Shown one piece after another: positions 24,046-36,893 of a DNA stretch of 64,000 nt. A program made the position numbers and the translations under genes. A model generated the notes under the pieces. The model was not told the DNA's origin. It did no database searches and saw nothing but the letters and a program-made list of their open reading frames with translations. The stretch lies in contig OU744732.1 of assembly GCA_916613615.1 (NCBI GenBank), positions 56,752,727 through 56,816,726 on the forward strand, in the 5' to 3' direction. Source of the DNA: Steromphala cineraria. Taxonomy: Eukaryota; Mollusca; Gastropoda; Trochida; Trochidae. Positions within the stretch are counted from its first letter, which is position 1. Each line of letters starts with the position of its first letter.

Positions 24046-25227
24046 TTGCATATTTGTTAATATTGATCTCTTAGTGGAGAGTAGGTTTCATGCCTGCAAG
24101 CTAATCCACTTTAGACCAGACAGGTTAAAGAGAATTCCTTTTGAACTCAGAACTATGATAATACGTCATAGTCATTAGAATGTCCTTGTGACATTTATGG
24201 TCTGCACATTAGAGGCTACATCTGACTATTTGTAGAAAGCGATATAATTTCTAACAAGTATGTCCTTGTCCATCACAATGAAACTTACAAGATTGAAACT
24301 AGTATAATGTGCACTTCTTAAAGGAGAAAGGTCAATTAAAAAGTATCCTACAGAAGACAAATGCATTGAATTTTATATTATTTGTGAAAATGCTCGGATT
24401 TCCCAAAGGTTTGCAAAGACCCACTTCCTGAAAAAGTTGTTACTATACTCAGCAAGCAGTGGCAAAACATAATTTCGATTTAAAAATGTTTTTGAATTCA
24501 ACTCTAGATTCGAATGAACACATTGAAACGGTTAAAATTTGATTGTGTATAAGCTTATTCCCAATTAACATTTGCATTGAAATAACACATTTTATTTTTA
24601 ATGTAAAGAAGAACAAATGATAAAGGAATTTTTAATAAGAAGAACAAAGAATGATGATGGTTAAAAGAAGGAGAATGTATTAGGGAAATTCGATAGGGTT
24701 ATTCATGTTTTACTCATATAACGGTTCATTCATGTTATTAACAAAATAAAGGTAGATGCAACACACTATGTAAATTGTGTTGACATTTAGAAACGATAGT
24801 CATAATCCCAAAAGTATTTGAAATTAACAAGCAATTGACGTTCAATTTAGCAAAGGTCAGTTGAGTCAGTTTTGCGTTTACTACACTTGGTTTCTTTGAC
24901 ACACAATGTTATATAAATATGATGCATAAGTACCTAAATCTGACAATTGTAGATACCTAGCTATATAGCTTTGTGCGCCTTACGTATCCTTAATGACAAG
25001 TATTACCAGCCTTATACTTGCGATATTCAGCAATGATTGATGGATGTAATATCTGAATATTTTTTCTGAAAACATTGATTGTCGCACAACATTAAAATCC
25101 AACCATTAAAATCAGTTTGACGTTATTTGGGAGATAAACCTAGTGTGTTTGAAAAGCAGAGACATGTTATACTATCAATCCATTAGATTATTCTAACAGA
25201 AAACCACTCTGACGTTGTCAAGGGTTA

Positions 25228-25259
25228 TGACGTCATAAGTGCTCGCGTAAATGACGTCA
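25228..25259. promoter_or_regulatory. Paired CRE-like sites, B1
   Basis: TGACGTCA at 25228 and 25252, 24-bp pitch, same spacer as A1. Confidence 0.5.
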
Positions 25260-28200
25260 TTTGTATTGTTGCGGTAATGGAAGGAAGCTAGTTGCGTGTG
25301 GCGCTGATTGACCACTTAAACATCTTATTTTGAATTAAATACTTCATCTACCTCAAACAGCAGAATACCAGCTCTGAAATTGCCAGTCGGGTGGATCAAT
25401 TCGCGGTGAAGCGGCCTCAAAGTGAGAGGACATTAAATCCAAAATTGATCAGAATTTAGTATTCATCACATTCATGTTAGAATTTAAGATTGATCCAATG
25501 CCAAATTGATAACCTGATAACGATATGCAGATTTTTGAATGCTCCTCTTATTAATGTAAGCACCATTTATACCAACAAACACAGATTGCTCACAATTTAT
25601 AATTATTCTAATTAAATTTCGGTGTGAAGTAGGTTAATTGAATTTTTCTTGTAAGGCTAAATATAAACATAGCGTAATTTTGGACCAGGCAATAAAGTGT
25701 AACAACTGTTGAAATTCTCTTACGAGGCAACAACATAGAACACCAGTCAGATTAGAACTTGTTGCAAGTGATACAAACAACCTGAAGTAAGGGAATTTGA
25801 TAGGACATTTTGTTTCTAAAAAGCAAACATAAGTAACGTTATAATTAGTTTTTTTCTAAACCCACATTTGAATCGATCATTTAGATTTAGCACAGCATAT
25901 GCTAAATATTTGGAAATTGTGGTCAGTTTAGATATGTCAAAGATGATATATTGTGTAGTAACCAAAAATAACTGCCTTGCCCATCATGTTTTTGTACATA
26001 ACATAATCCCACATTTCCAATTTAAAATGTTAATTTAATAAATCAACATTCAAACTTTGTCAGGTTGTTTATCAATGACAATTTGCAGTTCTTTTAAGGT
26101 TACGTAATAAGTTGATTACCCTGCAGTGATACTTGACAATGTCATTCAGTTCTTTCTGACCAAATGGCATCATTATCAACATTTGTCATATATGGCTTTT
26201 GAAGTCATATTAACTATTGCACAGTGACTGACAAAATGTTTGATGATAAACTTCACTTGCCTCTGGATTTTGTCCAACAAGGCAAGTCAAACAATAGCTG
26301 AAAATGCCTTCAACTGACAGTCTTATTGAGTTCAAATGGTTCAACAGGTTTAGTGTATTTAATGGAGTAATCTATAAAGTGCATCTTTATTTAACAAGAG
26401 TTTGGGGGAGTCCACAAAATAAGAGCAGCCCCAAATGTACGGGTTCCACTTTCTTTTGTCACTTCTCCATAACCACAGTGAAATGGGTAATTTCAAGCAA
26501 TATCACATGAAAGAGAAATAAAGAAGTCACGATCTTTAACCTTGACCTTGAATTTGAATTTTTCAAAAGACTACAAAGGATAATAATTTACCGAAAATAT
26601 AACTTAAGATCTCAAAACCTATTTCTGTTTTTAATCATTGGTTGATATCTTGTGCTACCTGAAGTAAAACAATCAATGATGATTTTTCATTCAAAAAGAC
26701 AATTATGTTATGAAAACAAAGATTCATGGTTATATAAAACATTTTCCCATGATCATGATTAAATTAAGACCTTGCTATGGCCTGACAAAAACATTTTCGA
26801 GTCTGGATAATTCTCCATAATTGATATTTACTACCAAAAGCCTGATTCTTATCAAGTTATCGAGTTTACAAGGATTATTCTTTAAGTCATAACCTTAGCC
26901 TTTGAGCTTACGTGAACATGTACAAAAAGTCTATGTTTTAAATTAATGTTCAATGTCAGTTTTCAAGTAGACATATTCTGATTTCAAAACCTAATCCGTT
27001 ACAATGACCATATCTCGTGACCTGGATCAATGACAATTCAAGTCACACAACCAATGATCTGTTCATTTTATATGACGATCATGACGATTCACACTATCAA
27101 TACTTGATCCTTGTAAAGGTTGATTGACATGTACTTCAACTTATCTTCATACTTTTACATTTATCTAAGTGAGATTCACACGTAAGATGACATAACTATA
27201 TTTATGTTGCAACAGTTGTTTCGATTCCTTGATTTTCATTTGGAGTTGTAGATGTCACCATTAAGTTGATACAGAGACAAGTGCAACACACAAATGTTGA
27301 AGAAATAATTGTCTTCTCTATGATATCACTATCTATCCTTCTTCTCAGGCTGACAATTAACAAAACTTCACCAAACAATATGTCACTCACATATGCATAT
27401 ATCTCATTTTAGCTTTAAATTTTTGTATTTCATAAATGTCATAAAATGTGACTTTTTCATTGTTGTATAAGTAATGTTGATGAAATCAATAAACATAATA
27501 ATAATAATCAAATCTTGAACAATAAATTCCATCAACTTTACTTTTTAAGAGAACATTTATGTATCTCACATTATATCTTTAAAGTTCTATTGTTAAGCGC
27601 ACTGTTTCTGGTGAAGTCGATAGTCCTCATAAAGGTGTAAATAATTTTAACACGCTTAACCAAGAGGGATATATAATGTTAGTTATGGTGCAATGATCTC
27701 GTTTTCTGACATTCTTGGGGATATTGCAGACACAATATGTCGGTTAAAATTTAAGTAATAAGCAAAGATGATAAGCCAATGTCAGTTATGGTCTGGCAAT
27801 CTGACGTTAAATGAACTTTTGGTTTCAACATTTCCAACTGAGTTGAGGTTTAAAGGAATTTGGCAAATGCTCAAATTATCGAAATTTATGTGATGTATAG
27901 GATAGCTGATAAAAGGGCATGAAGGTAATATAGATATGCTTAATTCCTTTATATTTGTACTATATCTATTTCAGATCAACAAATTATCTTTTCATGTTAT
28001 TCAGAAATTGCATAGGCCTTGGCAACCTACATGTGTTTGTTAAATGTTAGTTATCATCAAAAGAGATGTATCAATATAATCAGAAGCATAACAACAAACT
28101 TGATATATTCATGGAAAAGTGTGTTGTTTTATTTCTGCTCATAAAGCAACATACGCCATTCTCATATATGAAATAGATATGCATGTCATATGTTGCCATT

Positions 28201-30968
28201 GAGCAATTTGTACAAGTTTTAACACTGCAATGTTCATCAATATTCATGTTCATTCCATGCTTCGATTCACATGGAGTCCTTTCATTGGAATATTTGGATG
28301 TAGATATTTGCTAATATACATTTTTTCAAAACATATCTATTCATATTATTGCTTTAGGAAGATGTAATTGTCAAGCACATGGGACTCTTATGATGCTTAG
28401 TTGAATAATTCACAAAAACAATAATATATACATTGTATGTTTTCATGCACATCTTTACTCAAAGCATCAAAAGTTAAATCATAACTTTTCCTATCCTACC
28501 TCTGTATTTTGAGTAGTTTTGTTTTTTCAATAATATTTCTATAACTAATACCTTGATGATCACAAATCTTATATTTCCGTGTGTATTGTTTTGATTGCAC
28601 TAATATTCTTCTTTAACTGGACGGTTTCATGATATCACAAGTCTTGTCATGGCGAAATCAGCTATCCTGTATAAATAGAAATCAAGTAGATGAAAGGAAG
28701 ACTAGTTAAAAATAGGGAATGATATTGGAACAAAAGTTATATCATTTTATCTTACGGAAAAATTAAGAATATGGTTGTTGTTAAATCAACTTGTATAGCT
28801 TTTCTTTAATTAATATGAAGTTTGATATATCAATATATCATGGTTTCAACGTTCAAAATGTTTTTCTGTGTTTCATTATATTATTCCATTACCCGAGTTG
28901 TATAAGACAACAAATTGTCAAGTGTGGGCTTATTTTCTATTAACTGATAACAGTGGCAGAGAAAACCTCACCTGAAGATTATATAATACAAGAATTATCA
29001 GAGTAATTGTAGCCATAGAAAAAATTATTTGGCAAATTTATATATTAATATAAAGCAATAAAATCGCCTTTTATAAGAAACATGAGATACCGAAGCTAGT
29101 TCAAACCTGTTAATTGTAGAGTAAACGAGATAATAGGACTCTGTTTCATTAATATTTTTGAATTGGAGAGGCGAAACAGTTTTATGTTAGCAAAACAGTT
29201 ATATGATAGCCGAGATAATATGTAAATGTCATTTCCCAACTATTACTCAAGGCAGATACAGTGTATTATCATTTTGAACTTGATTACTCTCAGAGTTAAG
29301 GTCTATTTAAACCTTTGGATCGTAATTTGCTTATTGACTGACATTTTTATGACACAATGAATGATAAATAGTTTAGATATTTCCACTAACATATCATTCC
29401 ATTCAAGATTTCATCATATTTATGTAATGTAATCAAATTGTATTATATGTGTTCGTTTTATTGATTAAGCATCTTGAAACACCATATTGTTTTTAAAATA
29501 AATTGAACAATTGCAAACAAGAGGAATAAAGTCGACAACATCTTATGTCATTGGGAATCTCGCTCGAATCTCTTCTGATGTCAAGTAAATTAACACGGAT
29601 AATTAAAGATACAAATTTCACAGGTTTGCCTTGATGTCATTGAATTGTGATGTTGTCATGTTTATGACGTTATGGCATTGTGATATCATTACTTGGTGAT
29701 GTAAAAACATGCGTGTCATTGTTCCAAATTTTTACCACCTCAGTAGAATTTGTTTCTGCCATTTAGGATCGTTATCAACCGGCCAGTTTACTATGAACGA
29801 TGGCAAAATGATTTGTTTTAAAAGTCATTGTGAGAATGAGATTGTTAAAGCTTGAACGGCATTGCTTTATCGTATTTGGTTATGACTGGCACTTCTGACC
29901 TCTCCTGTCTACAATGCTCCAAGGGAAATCTGGCACTGCAATATAATTGCATATAAACCTCGAAAACACCCTTTGGGTGGAAGTTTTTAATTCTGTAAAA
30001 GGTTTATGAGACTTAATCTGATTTCATCACTTGAGCATTATGACTCAACAATACTTGAATCAATACAGACATTTACATGTATTGTCGACAAGAACAGTCA
30101 ACATGACAACTTAAGTCGAGGATCAAGCTTGTATTTATACCACTTTACAAATGTTCCGAGTCAGAACCAATACAAATTGCATAAAAATAAGTGACTCTTA
30201 TCTACATATCTGAACATAATAGACAGCACCCTTGATCTTAGGAAAGCTTAAAGATTTCATTCAACCCAAACATTGTCAAAGATACAAGGGGATACGTTTT
30301 TAAAGATGCTCATGGACTTTTGACAGTAACGTTTTATGATGCAAATGTGATAAAGTAATCGAAATGTTGAATGGCTGACACAAAGGTATAAAAAAGGCCT
30401 AAGCAAGCGATATTCAGTTATCCAACAATGCTAAAATGTTATGGTCTCACTGGATATTGAGTGTAAATATTTGTACAGTTTGAAACAATAAAAGAGCTGT
30501 AACAGATCAATCAGATACAAAACATACTAGATAACGGATTGCCACAAGTGTTGTAAACATGCACCAAGTTGGTGACACCATCATGACACGCTGAAGGTCA
30601 AAGTTTATTTCTTTTGTTTGTATAAATAGAATTAATTTCTGATGTTGGCATGGCATTGATTTACAATGTTTGAAGAAAAAGAACAGAAATACTGTGAAAT
30701 GCATACATGTATGACAGGCATTCAGTCGAGACAGATGCCTCTAAACTTAGAATGATAATATAGTAAAGTAAACCTGTAATTGACAAGAAATATATTAGGT
30801 AGAAGTATTTTTACAGTACATGAATTACTATTGTGTATTCTAAGATGCCTAGCGGTTAGAACAATCGAAAAAAAAGTACTTTATCAGACAATAAAGGTAT
30901 AGTTTTTACATGACGTAACAATTGAATGACGCCATCCGCTCTTCCCAGCTGCCCCCTCGTAAACTCGC

Positions 30969-31380
30969 GTGTCCATGGTAACCTTTGGTCTCGGTTCTAT
31001 CAAACAACATGGCGCATCCCTATCAACCGAACTTTCCCAAGCCGGGGTTGGGGCCCTTGGTATCATGTCTGTCACTGGTCACAGAAATGAGCTGTCGTTG
31101 AAAAGCTACATAACAACTCCATCTTACAGGGGAACAACGCTGCGAGCAATGCTCTGCCTCCAACATGCTTGTCGAGTGACCACGTTGACATTCCACGTCA
31201 GGTCACGGCGCCCCGTAGCATTTGTGACGTTGACACACGTCAACCGTCTCTGCCAAACAACGTGCCATATAGCTCAACCAATACAGTTTGCACTCCTTTC
31301 CATGGTGCACACAGTCAGCTAATATTAGCGGTGGTACTTACCATCAACTTAAACTTTTATGACAACAGCAAAAAGAGAAT
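30969..31380 (+). pseudogene. Crypton/DIRS-type tyrosine recombinase C-terminal relic
   Basis: In the frame from 30969, residues 18-47 read LSTELSQAGV...IMSVTGHRNELSLKSY. The GHR motif (residues 37-39) and the Tyr at residue 47 (codon 31107-31109) fit the second catalytic Arg box and the nucleophile of eukaryotic tyrosine recombinases, as in Crypton elements and related domesticated genes. After a frameshift, the frame through 31169-31370 gives TPFHGAHSQLI and then LTINLNFYDNSKKR, matching the conserved tail these proteins show (xFxGCxIxxxxINIxxY). The upstream catalytic Arg and the bulk of the core are absent, so it is inactive. Confidence 0.6.
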
Positions 31381-31805
31381 GATAGATCTAGATCTACCAC
31401 GCTTCCTAACAAACAATACCCATAATTCTTTGTGGAATGTCAATCACGTGATAAGCCTTATATGGGCAGTGTGGCCCGCACTGCATGATCGCACAACTTG
31501 ACTGTTCAAAAGTAACGTTTTATTAAACATGAGTTGTCTGATATTTTTGTTTTGTTTGAACAATGAAAAAATAACAAGAGAATAAAAATTTAAACCTTAT
31601 AAATGAGAAAATAAAACTGCTACATTAACATAATCAACTGTTTCACTAGAAAACAATATTTTGAATTAGGGGGTGAGTTCTAAACATGGAATAGCCAGCA
31701 GTTAGCCCTGTTCATGGATATATAATCTACGTTATTTTAACAATATTTTAACTTGAAATTATAAGAATTTTTATATTTCCCTGCAAATAAGTTTGGTATC
31801 TTAGA

Positions 31806-31981
31806 AAAGAAATAAAGTTCGCTCTACCCCAATGTGTTTTGTAATAAAGTATAGTTTTGCCCTGAACTATTACAACGTTAAAGCACTCGGACTACCGTCC
31901 TCGTGCTTTAACTATAATAGTTCAGGGCAAAACTATACTTTATTACAAAACACATTGGGGTAGAGCGAACTTTATTTCTTA
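31806..31981. repeat. Near-perfect 75-80 bp-arm hairpin
   Basis: The left arm begins AAGAAATAAAGTTCGCTCTA at 31806 and its reverse complement ends at 31981. The arms also share ACCCCAATGTGTTTTGTAAT and AAAGTATAGTTTTGCCCTGA. The loop is about 10-20 bases around 31890. It is related to the foldback in the 5-kb element of B1. Confidence 0.9.
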
Positions 31982-33193
31982 ATTAAAGTACTATTGTTAT
32001 TGCTATTTAGTCGGTGTTCGGCGATATCAGTTATTCAATGCTATTTGGCAATAAGGAAGTAAGGACCAGGAGTGTGTCTTTGAAAGTCATCACCGCTAAT
32101 GAGTTTTCCACAATTTGCACCTGCATTTCGTGCACATGACACAGTTTAATCTATCGTCATGTTTTGGTGAATTGTAAGGTTATCATATACAAGAGTATAA
32201 TTTTATCAATAAAATTGTGTAAGTATTCTAGATGTTCAATTCAGTAAAATATGTATGAACTGTTAACCTTTTCTCACAAGGAGATATATCAATGATCTCG
32301 AATAACCACCTAATGAATGGTAAAATAAGCTGGAAAGAATCTGAAGCCTCTTTTAATTCATTTTGTGTAAGAAAAAAGGAATCGCTGAACTTTACATTAT
32401 ATATTTGAGTTATTACTGCTTCATTTAGTTTAAATACATTGTCTTTCAATTGGAACCATTTATTTTCATTTTCCTGACATCACCTTTTATTGCCCTAAAA
32501 ACGTGCTACTTCCCCTTTAAAGCCACGTTAAAGCTAAGATTTCTTCATTATAAAATATGATTGGTTAGAAGCTAGATGTTTTCAAAATAAAAAGCAATGT
32601 TCATTAATGACTCAAATGAACAACGTTTAAGAACATTTCACTTACTGTCATACATACATAATAGAATGTTAATATCTTCGTTCATATTAAGTAAAAGTTG
32701 ATAATTGTTGACAGAATCACTGTCATATCCTGTGAAGAAGGAAAAACCCATTGAAAATAGAGAAACAGTTAAACTGGCTTAACATCGATAGTATATCGTT
32801 TAGGAGAAACGGGGCGTGATAGCAGCTCTTGAGAACAGAAATGTGTATACATTTATCATTGTTTTTTCCGAATCTTAGTCATTTGAGTATTTCAGATTGG
32901 CTTTAATGAATATGACAATTGCTCAATAAAATAAACTGTTAACCTTTCCTCTAAATAAGGCAGATCAATGTCCCGGAGTATCCACTTACTTCAAATAGTG
33001 ACACAGGCCGATGCCTTATAAATCTATCCTTGCCAATCAAGTACACGATCATTTCATTTAAAGGAAGTCAACAAGACAGAACGAAACTTGTAAGGAGTCT
33101 TTTGCCATTTTCGTGATTGAGCAAACATATTTGATTGAATGAAGAATTCCTCTCTGGGCTACAGTGAACAATCAACTTTTGTCGATACCTGTT

Positions 33194-33213
33194 CCCCCCC
33201 CCCCCCCCCCCCC
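33194..33213. repeat. Poly-C run at a C1 deletion edge
   Basis: Twenty C residues sit where B1 and A2 have a short mixed sequence (CATTTTCCCGGATATG in B1, 23442-23457). Shortly after it C1 is missing about 280 bp present at 23480-23765 in B1. Confidence 0.85.
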
Positions 33214-34706
33214 GATATTTGACAATAGAGAACCATAATATGCCTGAGAGGATGCAGTTTACTCTTAATCAGAACATTACACAGTCAAACCATCTACCTA
33301 TCTGTGTGAGGATGTTGTACTATTGATTGACGGTGGTAACACATGATCCGTAATGCGATTATTGAATTGCCCCTTAAATAACTAGTGCAGTATCAGGTGT
33401 TCTGTCAGTTAAATATTAAATTGAAGCAAGGTTATAACAAGAGATTAAAGATTGGTAATGTATGGGTTTTGACAACTCTCTGACTACGCTGCATTAGTAA
33501 AATGTAAGCGGGGGGAGGGGGGGGGGGAGATGTATATTCTCTAAGTGGAGAGTAGTTTTCTTGCCTGCAAGCTAATCCACTTTAGATCAGACAGGTTAAA
33601 GAGATATCCCTTTGAACTCAGAACTTTGATCATACGTCATAGTCAGTAGACTGTCCTTGTGACATTTATGGCCTGCACATAAGAGGCTTTATCTGACTAT
33701 TTGTAAAAACCATATCATTTTCTAACAAGTATGTTCTTGTCCATCATAATGAAACTTCCAACATTGAAAATAGTGTAATGTGCACTGCTTAAAGGGGGAG
33801 AGACAATTGACAAATATCCTACAAAGGACAAATGCTTTGAATTTTATATTATTTTATGAAAATGCTCGGATTTCCCACAGATTTGCATAGACTCACTTCC
33901 TGAAAAAGTTGTTACTATACTCAGCAAGCAGTGGCAAAACATAATTTCGATTTAAAAATTTATTTGAATTCAACTCTAGATTCGAATGAACAAATTTGAA
34001 CAGTTAAAATTTGATGGTGTATAAGCTTATTCCCAATTGATATTTGCATTGAAATAACACATTTTTATTATTATTGTAAAGAAAAACAAATGATAAAGGA
34101 ATTTTTAATAAGAACAACGAATGATTATGGTTAAAAGAAGGAGAATGTATAAAGGGAATTCAATAGGGTTATTCATGTTTTACTCATATAACCGTTCATT
34201 CATATTACTTACAAAATAAAGGTAGATGCATTACACTAGTTAAAATATTAATTGTGCCGACGATAGTCATAATCCCAAAAGTATTTGAATTTAACAAGCA
34301 ATTGACGTTCAATTTAGCAAAGGTCAGTTGAGTCAGTTGTGAAAAATTTGCGTTTATTACACATGGTTTTCTTTGACACACAATGTTATATAAATATGAT
34401 GCATAAGTACCTAAACTTCACATATGTAGATACCTAACTATATAACTTTGTGCGCCTTACGTATCCTTAATGACAAGAAATACCAGCATTATACTTGCGA
34501 TATTCAGCAATGATTGATGGATGTAATATCTGAATATTTTTTCTGAAAACATTGATTGTCGCCCAACATTGAAATCCAATCTCATTGAAATCAGTTTGAC
34601 GTTTTTTGGGAGATAAACCTTGTGTGTTTGAAAATCAGCGACATGTTATACTATCAATCATTTAGATCATTCTAACAGAAAACCACTCTGACGTTGTCAA
34701 GGATTA

Positions 34707-34738
34707 TGACGTCAAAAGTGCTCGCGTAAATGACGTCA
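34707..34738. promoter_or_regulatory. Paired CRE-like sites, C1
   Basis: TGACGTCA at 34707 and 34731, 24-bp pitch. The base after the first site differs (A instead of T), but both palindromes are intact. Confidence 0.5.
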
Positions 34739-36640
34739 TTTGTATTGTTGTGGTAATCGAATGAAGCTAGCTGCGTGTGGCGCTGATTGACCACTTAAAC
34801 ATCTTATTTTGAATTAAATATTTTATCTACCTCAAACAGCAGAATACCAGCTCTGTAATTGCCAGTCGGGTGGATCAATTCATGGTGAAGCGGCCTCAAA
34901 GTCAGAGGACATTAAATCCAAAATTGATCAGAATTTAGTATTCATCACATTCATGTTAGAATTTAAGGTTGATCCATTGCCAAATTGATTACCTGAAAAC
35001 AATATGCCGAATTTTGAATGCTCCTCTTATTAACGTAAGCACCATTTATACCAACAAACACAGATTGCTCACAATTTATAAATCGAGTGTTTCTCTTAGT
35101 ATATCATTTGCAGATAACAATATAATATGATATGTCTCTCTTTTAATGCTTTTCAATCCTTTTCATCTTTTGAGCAGGACTTAGGTAGTATTTGTACTCA
35201 TGACTAATTTCTGCTTAGTGTAATGTTACTCTAGAACAGAAACTTTGGAAACAGAAATAGATATCGTTTTCGATCAATATTGTAATGATAACTTTTACAT
35301 TCTTTACTGAACATTCCTCTTTTCAATGGTTATATTCTAATAAAATTTCGGTGTGAAGTAGGTTAATTGAATTTTTTTTGTAAGTCTAAATATAAACATA
35401 GCGTAATATTGGACCAGGCAATAAAGTGTAACAAATATTGAATTTCTCTTACGAGGCAACGAAATAGAACACCAGTCAAATATTTTTGATTAGAACTATG
35501 TTGCAAGTGATACAAACAACCTGAAGAAAAGGAAATTGATAAGACATTTTGTTTCTAAAAAGCAAACATAAGTTACGTTAAGATTTTAATTTTTTTCTAA
35601 ACCTGCAGTTCAATTTTGTCTATTATTATTTGGCACAGCATATGCTAAAGATTTGGAAATTGTGGTCAGTTTAGATATGTCAAAGATGATGTATTGTGTA
35701 GTAACCAAAAATAACTGCCTTGTCCATCATGTCTTTGTACATAACATAATCCCACATTTCAAAATAGAAATATTAAATTTCTATATAAACATTCAAACTT
35801 TGTCAGGTTGTTTATCAATGACTATTTGCAGTTCTTTTAAGGTTACGTAATAAGTCGATTACCATGCAGTGATACTTGACAATGTCATTTAGTTCTTTCT
35901 GACCAAATGGCATCATTATCAACATTTGTCATATGTGGCCTTTGAAGTCATGTTGACAATTGCACAATGACTGACAAAATGTTTGATGATAAACTTCACT
36001 TGCCTCTGGATAGGCAAGTCAAACAATAGCTGAAAGAGCCTTCAAAGACAGGAATTTAATATCAACTGACAGTTCAAAAATGCTGAGACCAAAGGTTTAT
36101 TTATTTGTCAACAGGTTTAGTGTATTTAATTGGGTTATCTATAAAGTGCATCTTTATTTAACAAGAGTTTGGGGGAGTCCACAAAATAAGAGCAGCCCCG
36201 AATGTACAGGCTCCACTATCTTTTGTCACTTCTCCATAACCACAGTAAAATGGGCAATTTCAAGCAATATCACATTAAAGAGATTTAAAGAAGTCACAAT
36301 CTTTAACCTTGACCTTGAATTTGAATTTTTCAAAAGACTACAAAGGATAATAATTAACCGAAAATATAACTTGAGATCTCAAAAACATATTTCTGTTTTT
36401 AATTAATGGTTGAACATGAATGATATCTAGTGCTATCTGAAGTAAAATAATCAATGATGACTTTTCATTCAAAAAGACAATTATGTTGTGAAAAAAATCT
36501 TCATGGTTAGACAAAACATTTTCTAATGATCTTGATTAATTTTAGACCTTGCTATGGCCTGACAAAAACATTTTTCGAGTCTGGATAATTCTCCATAATA
36601 TATATTTACTAACCAAAAGCCTGATTATTATCAAGTTATT

Positions 36641-36893
36641 GACCGGGGACGTAGCTCAGTGGTAGAGTGTCTGCTTGTCACCCGGGAGATCGGGGTTCGA
36701 TTCCCGGTCGCGTCATACCAAAAGAAGATAAAAGGTGGGAGTTGTTGCTGTCTTGCTTGACATTCAGCATTGTAAAGGCAGAACAACGTATTAACTGGCG
36801 CTGCACTGTGGCCGCCGGGTGCCATGGGCACAAAATAAATTTCTGATGTACTTGTACTTAAATTAGGACAATAAAGTGTTTTTATTATTATTC
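36641..36893 (+). mobile_element. tRNA-derived SINE insertion in A2
   Basis: The flanks are contiguous in A1 (821-850) and C1 (26848-26880). The head is tRNA-like: A box TAGCTCAGTGG at 36652-36662, B box GGTTCGATTCC at 36694-36704, and an anticodon-like loop TTGTCAC with GTC. The acceptor and anticodon stems pair poorly, and an unrelated body follows. It ends GACAATAAAGTGTTTTTATT, with an AT-rich tail. It is therefore a SINE rather than a tRNA-Asp gene. The antisense frame 36831-36631 is the familiar spurious peptide from a SINE head. Confidence 0.8.

Larger units (their letters stand above)
12661..26043 (+). repeat. Higher-order repeat subunit B, copy B1
   Basis: The start (12661-14689) and end (about 22560-26043) match subunit A, but the middle (14690-22560) is unrelated to A or C. 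That middle is nearly identical to 56050-58880 in the partner copy B2 once three differences are removed: the 5049-bp element at 16261-21309, the 861-bp tandem duplication at 12801-14522, and a 250-bp insertion present only in B2. Stretches 14876-15460 and 21640-22560 contain nothing I recognise beyond short chance frames. Confidence 0.9.
30840..31982 (+). mobile_element. C1-specific insertion with tyrosine-recombinase relic and terminal hairpin
   Basis: The flanks are continuous in A1 (GCGTATTGAAGTACTATTG, 9430-9448) and A2 (GTGTATTGAAGTACTATTG, near 48210). In C1 they are separated by about 1140 bp. The left part carries a tyrosine-recombinase C-terminus (30969-31380), the middle (31390-31800) is featureless and AT-rich, and the right end is the hairpin at 31806-31981. 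No target duplication is obvious. It may be more than one element. Confidence 0.75.
26044..35787 (+). repeat. Higher-order repeat subunit C, copy C1 (deletion form of A)
   Basis: It follows A but skips two blocks. At about 27817 it jumps from the equivalent of 1775 to that of 3890 in A1. At about 29733 it jumps from the equivalent of 5855 to that of 8345. It has its own insertion (30840-31982), and a smaller deletion next to a poly-C run at 33194-33213. The C2 copy at the window end matches it almost base for base. The remaining sequence (26044-30839 and 31983-35787) is non-coding backbone. Confidence 0.9.

Noticed and set aside
36644..36716. Functional tRNA-Asp (GTC) gene
   Set aside because: A and B boxes are present, but acceptor and anticodon stems pair poorly, and a SINE body and tail follow; it is the head of an insertion.
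36631..36831. 66-residue minus-strand protein
   Set aside because: This is the antisense of the SINE tRNA-like head, a common false peptide in invertebrate gene sets.
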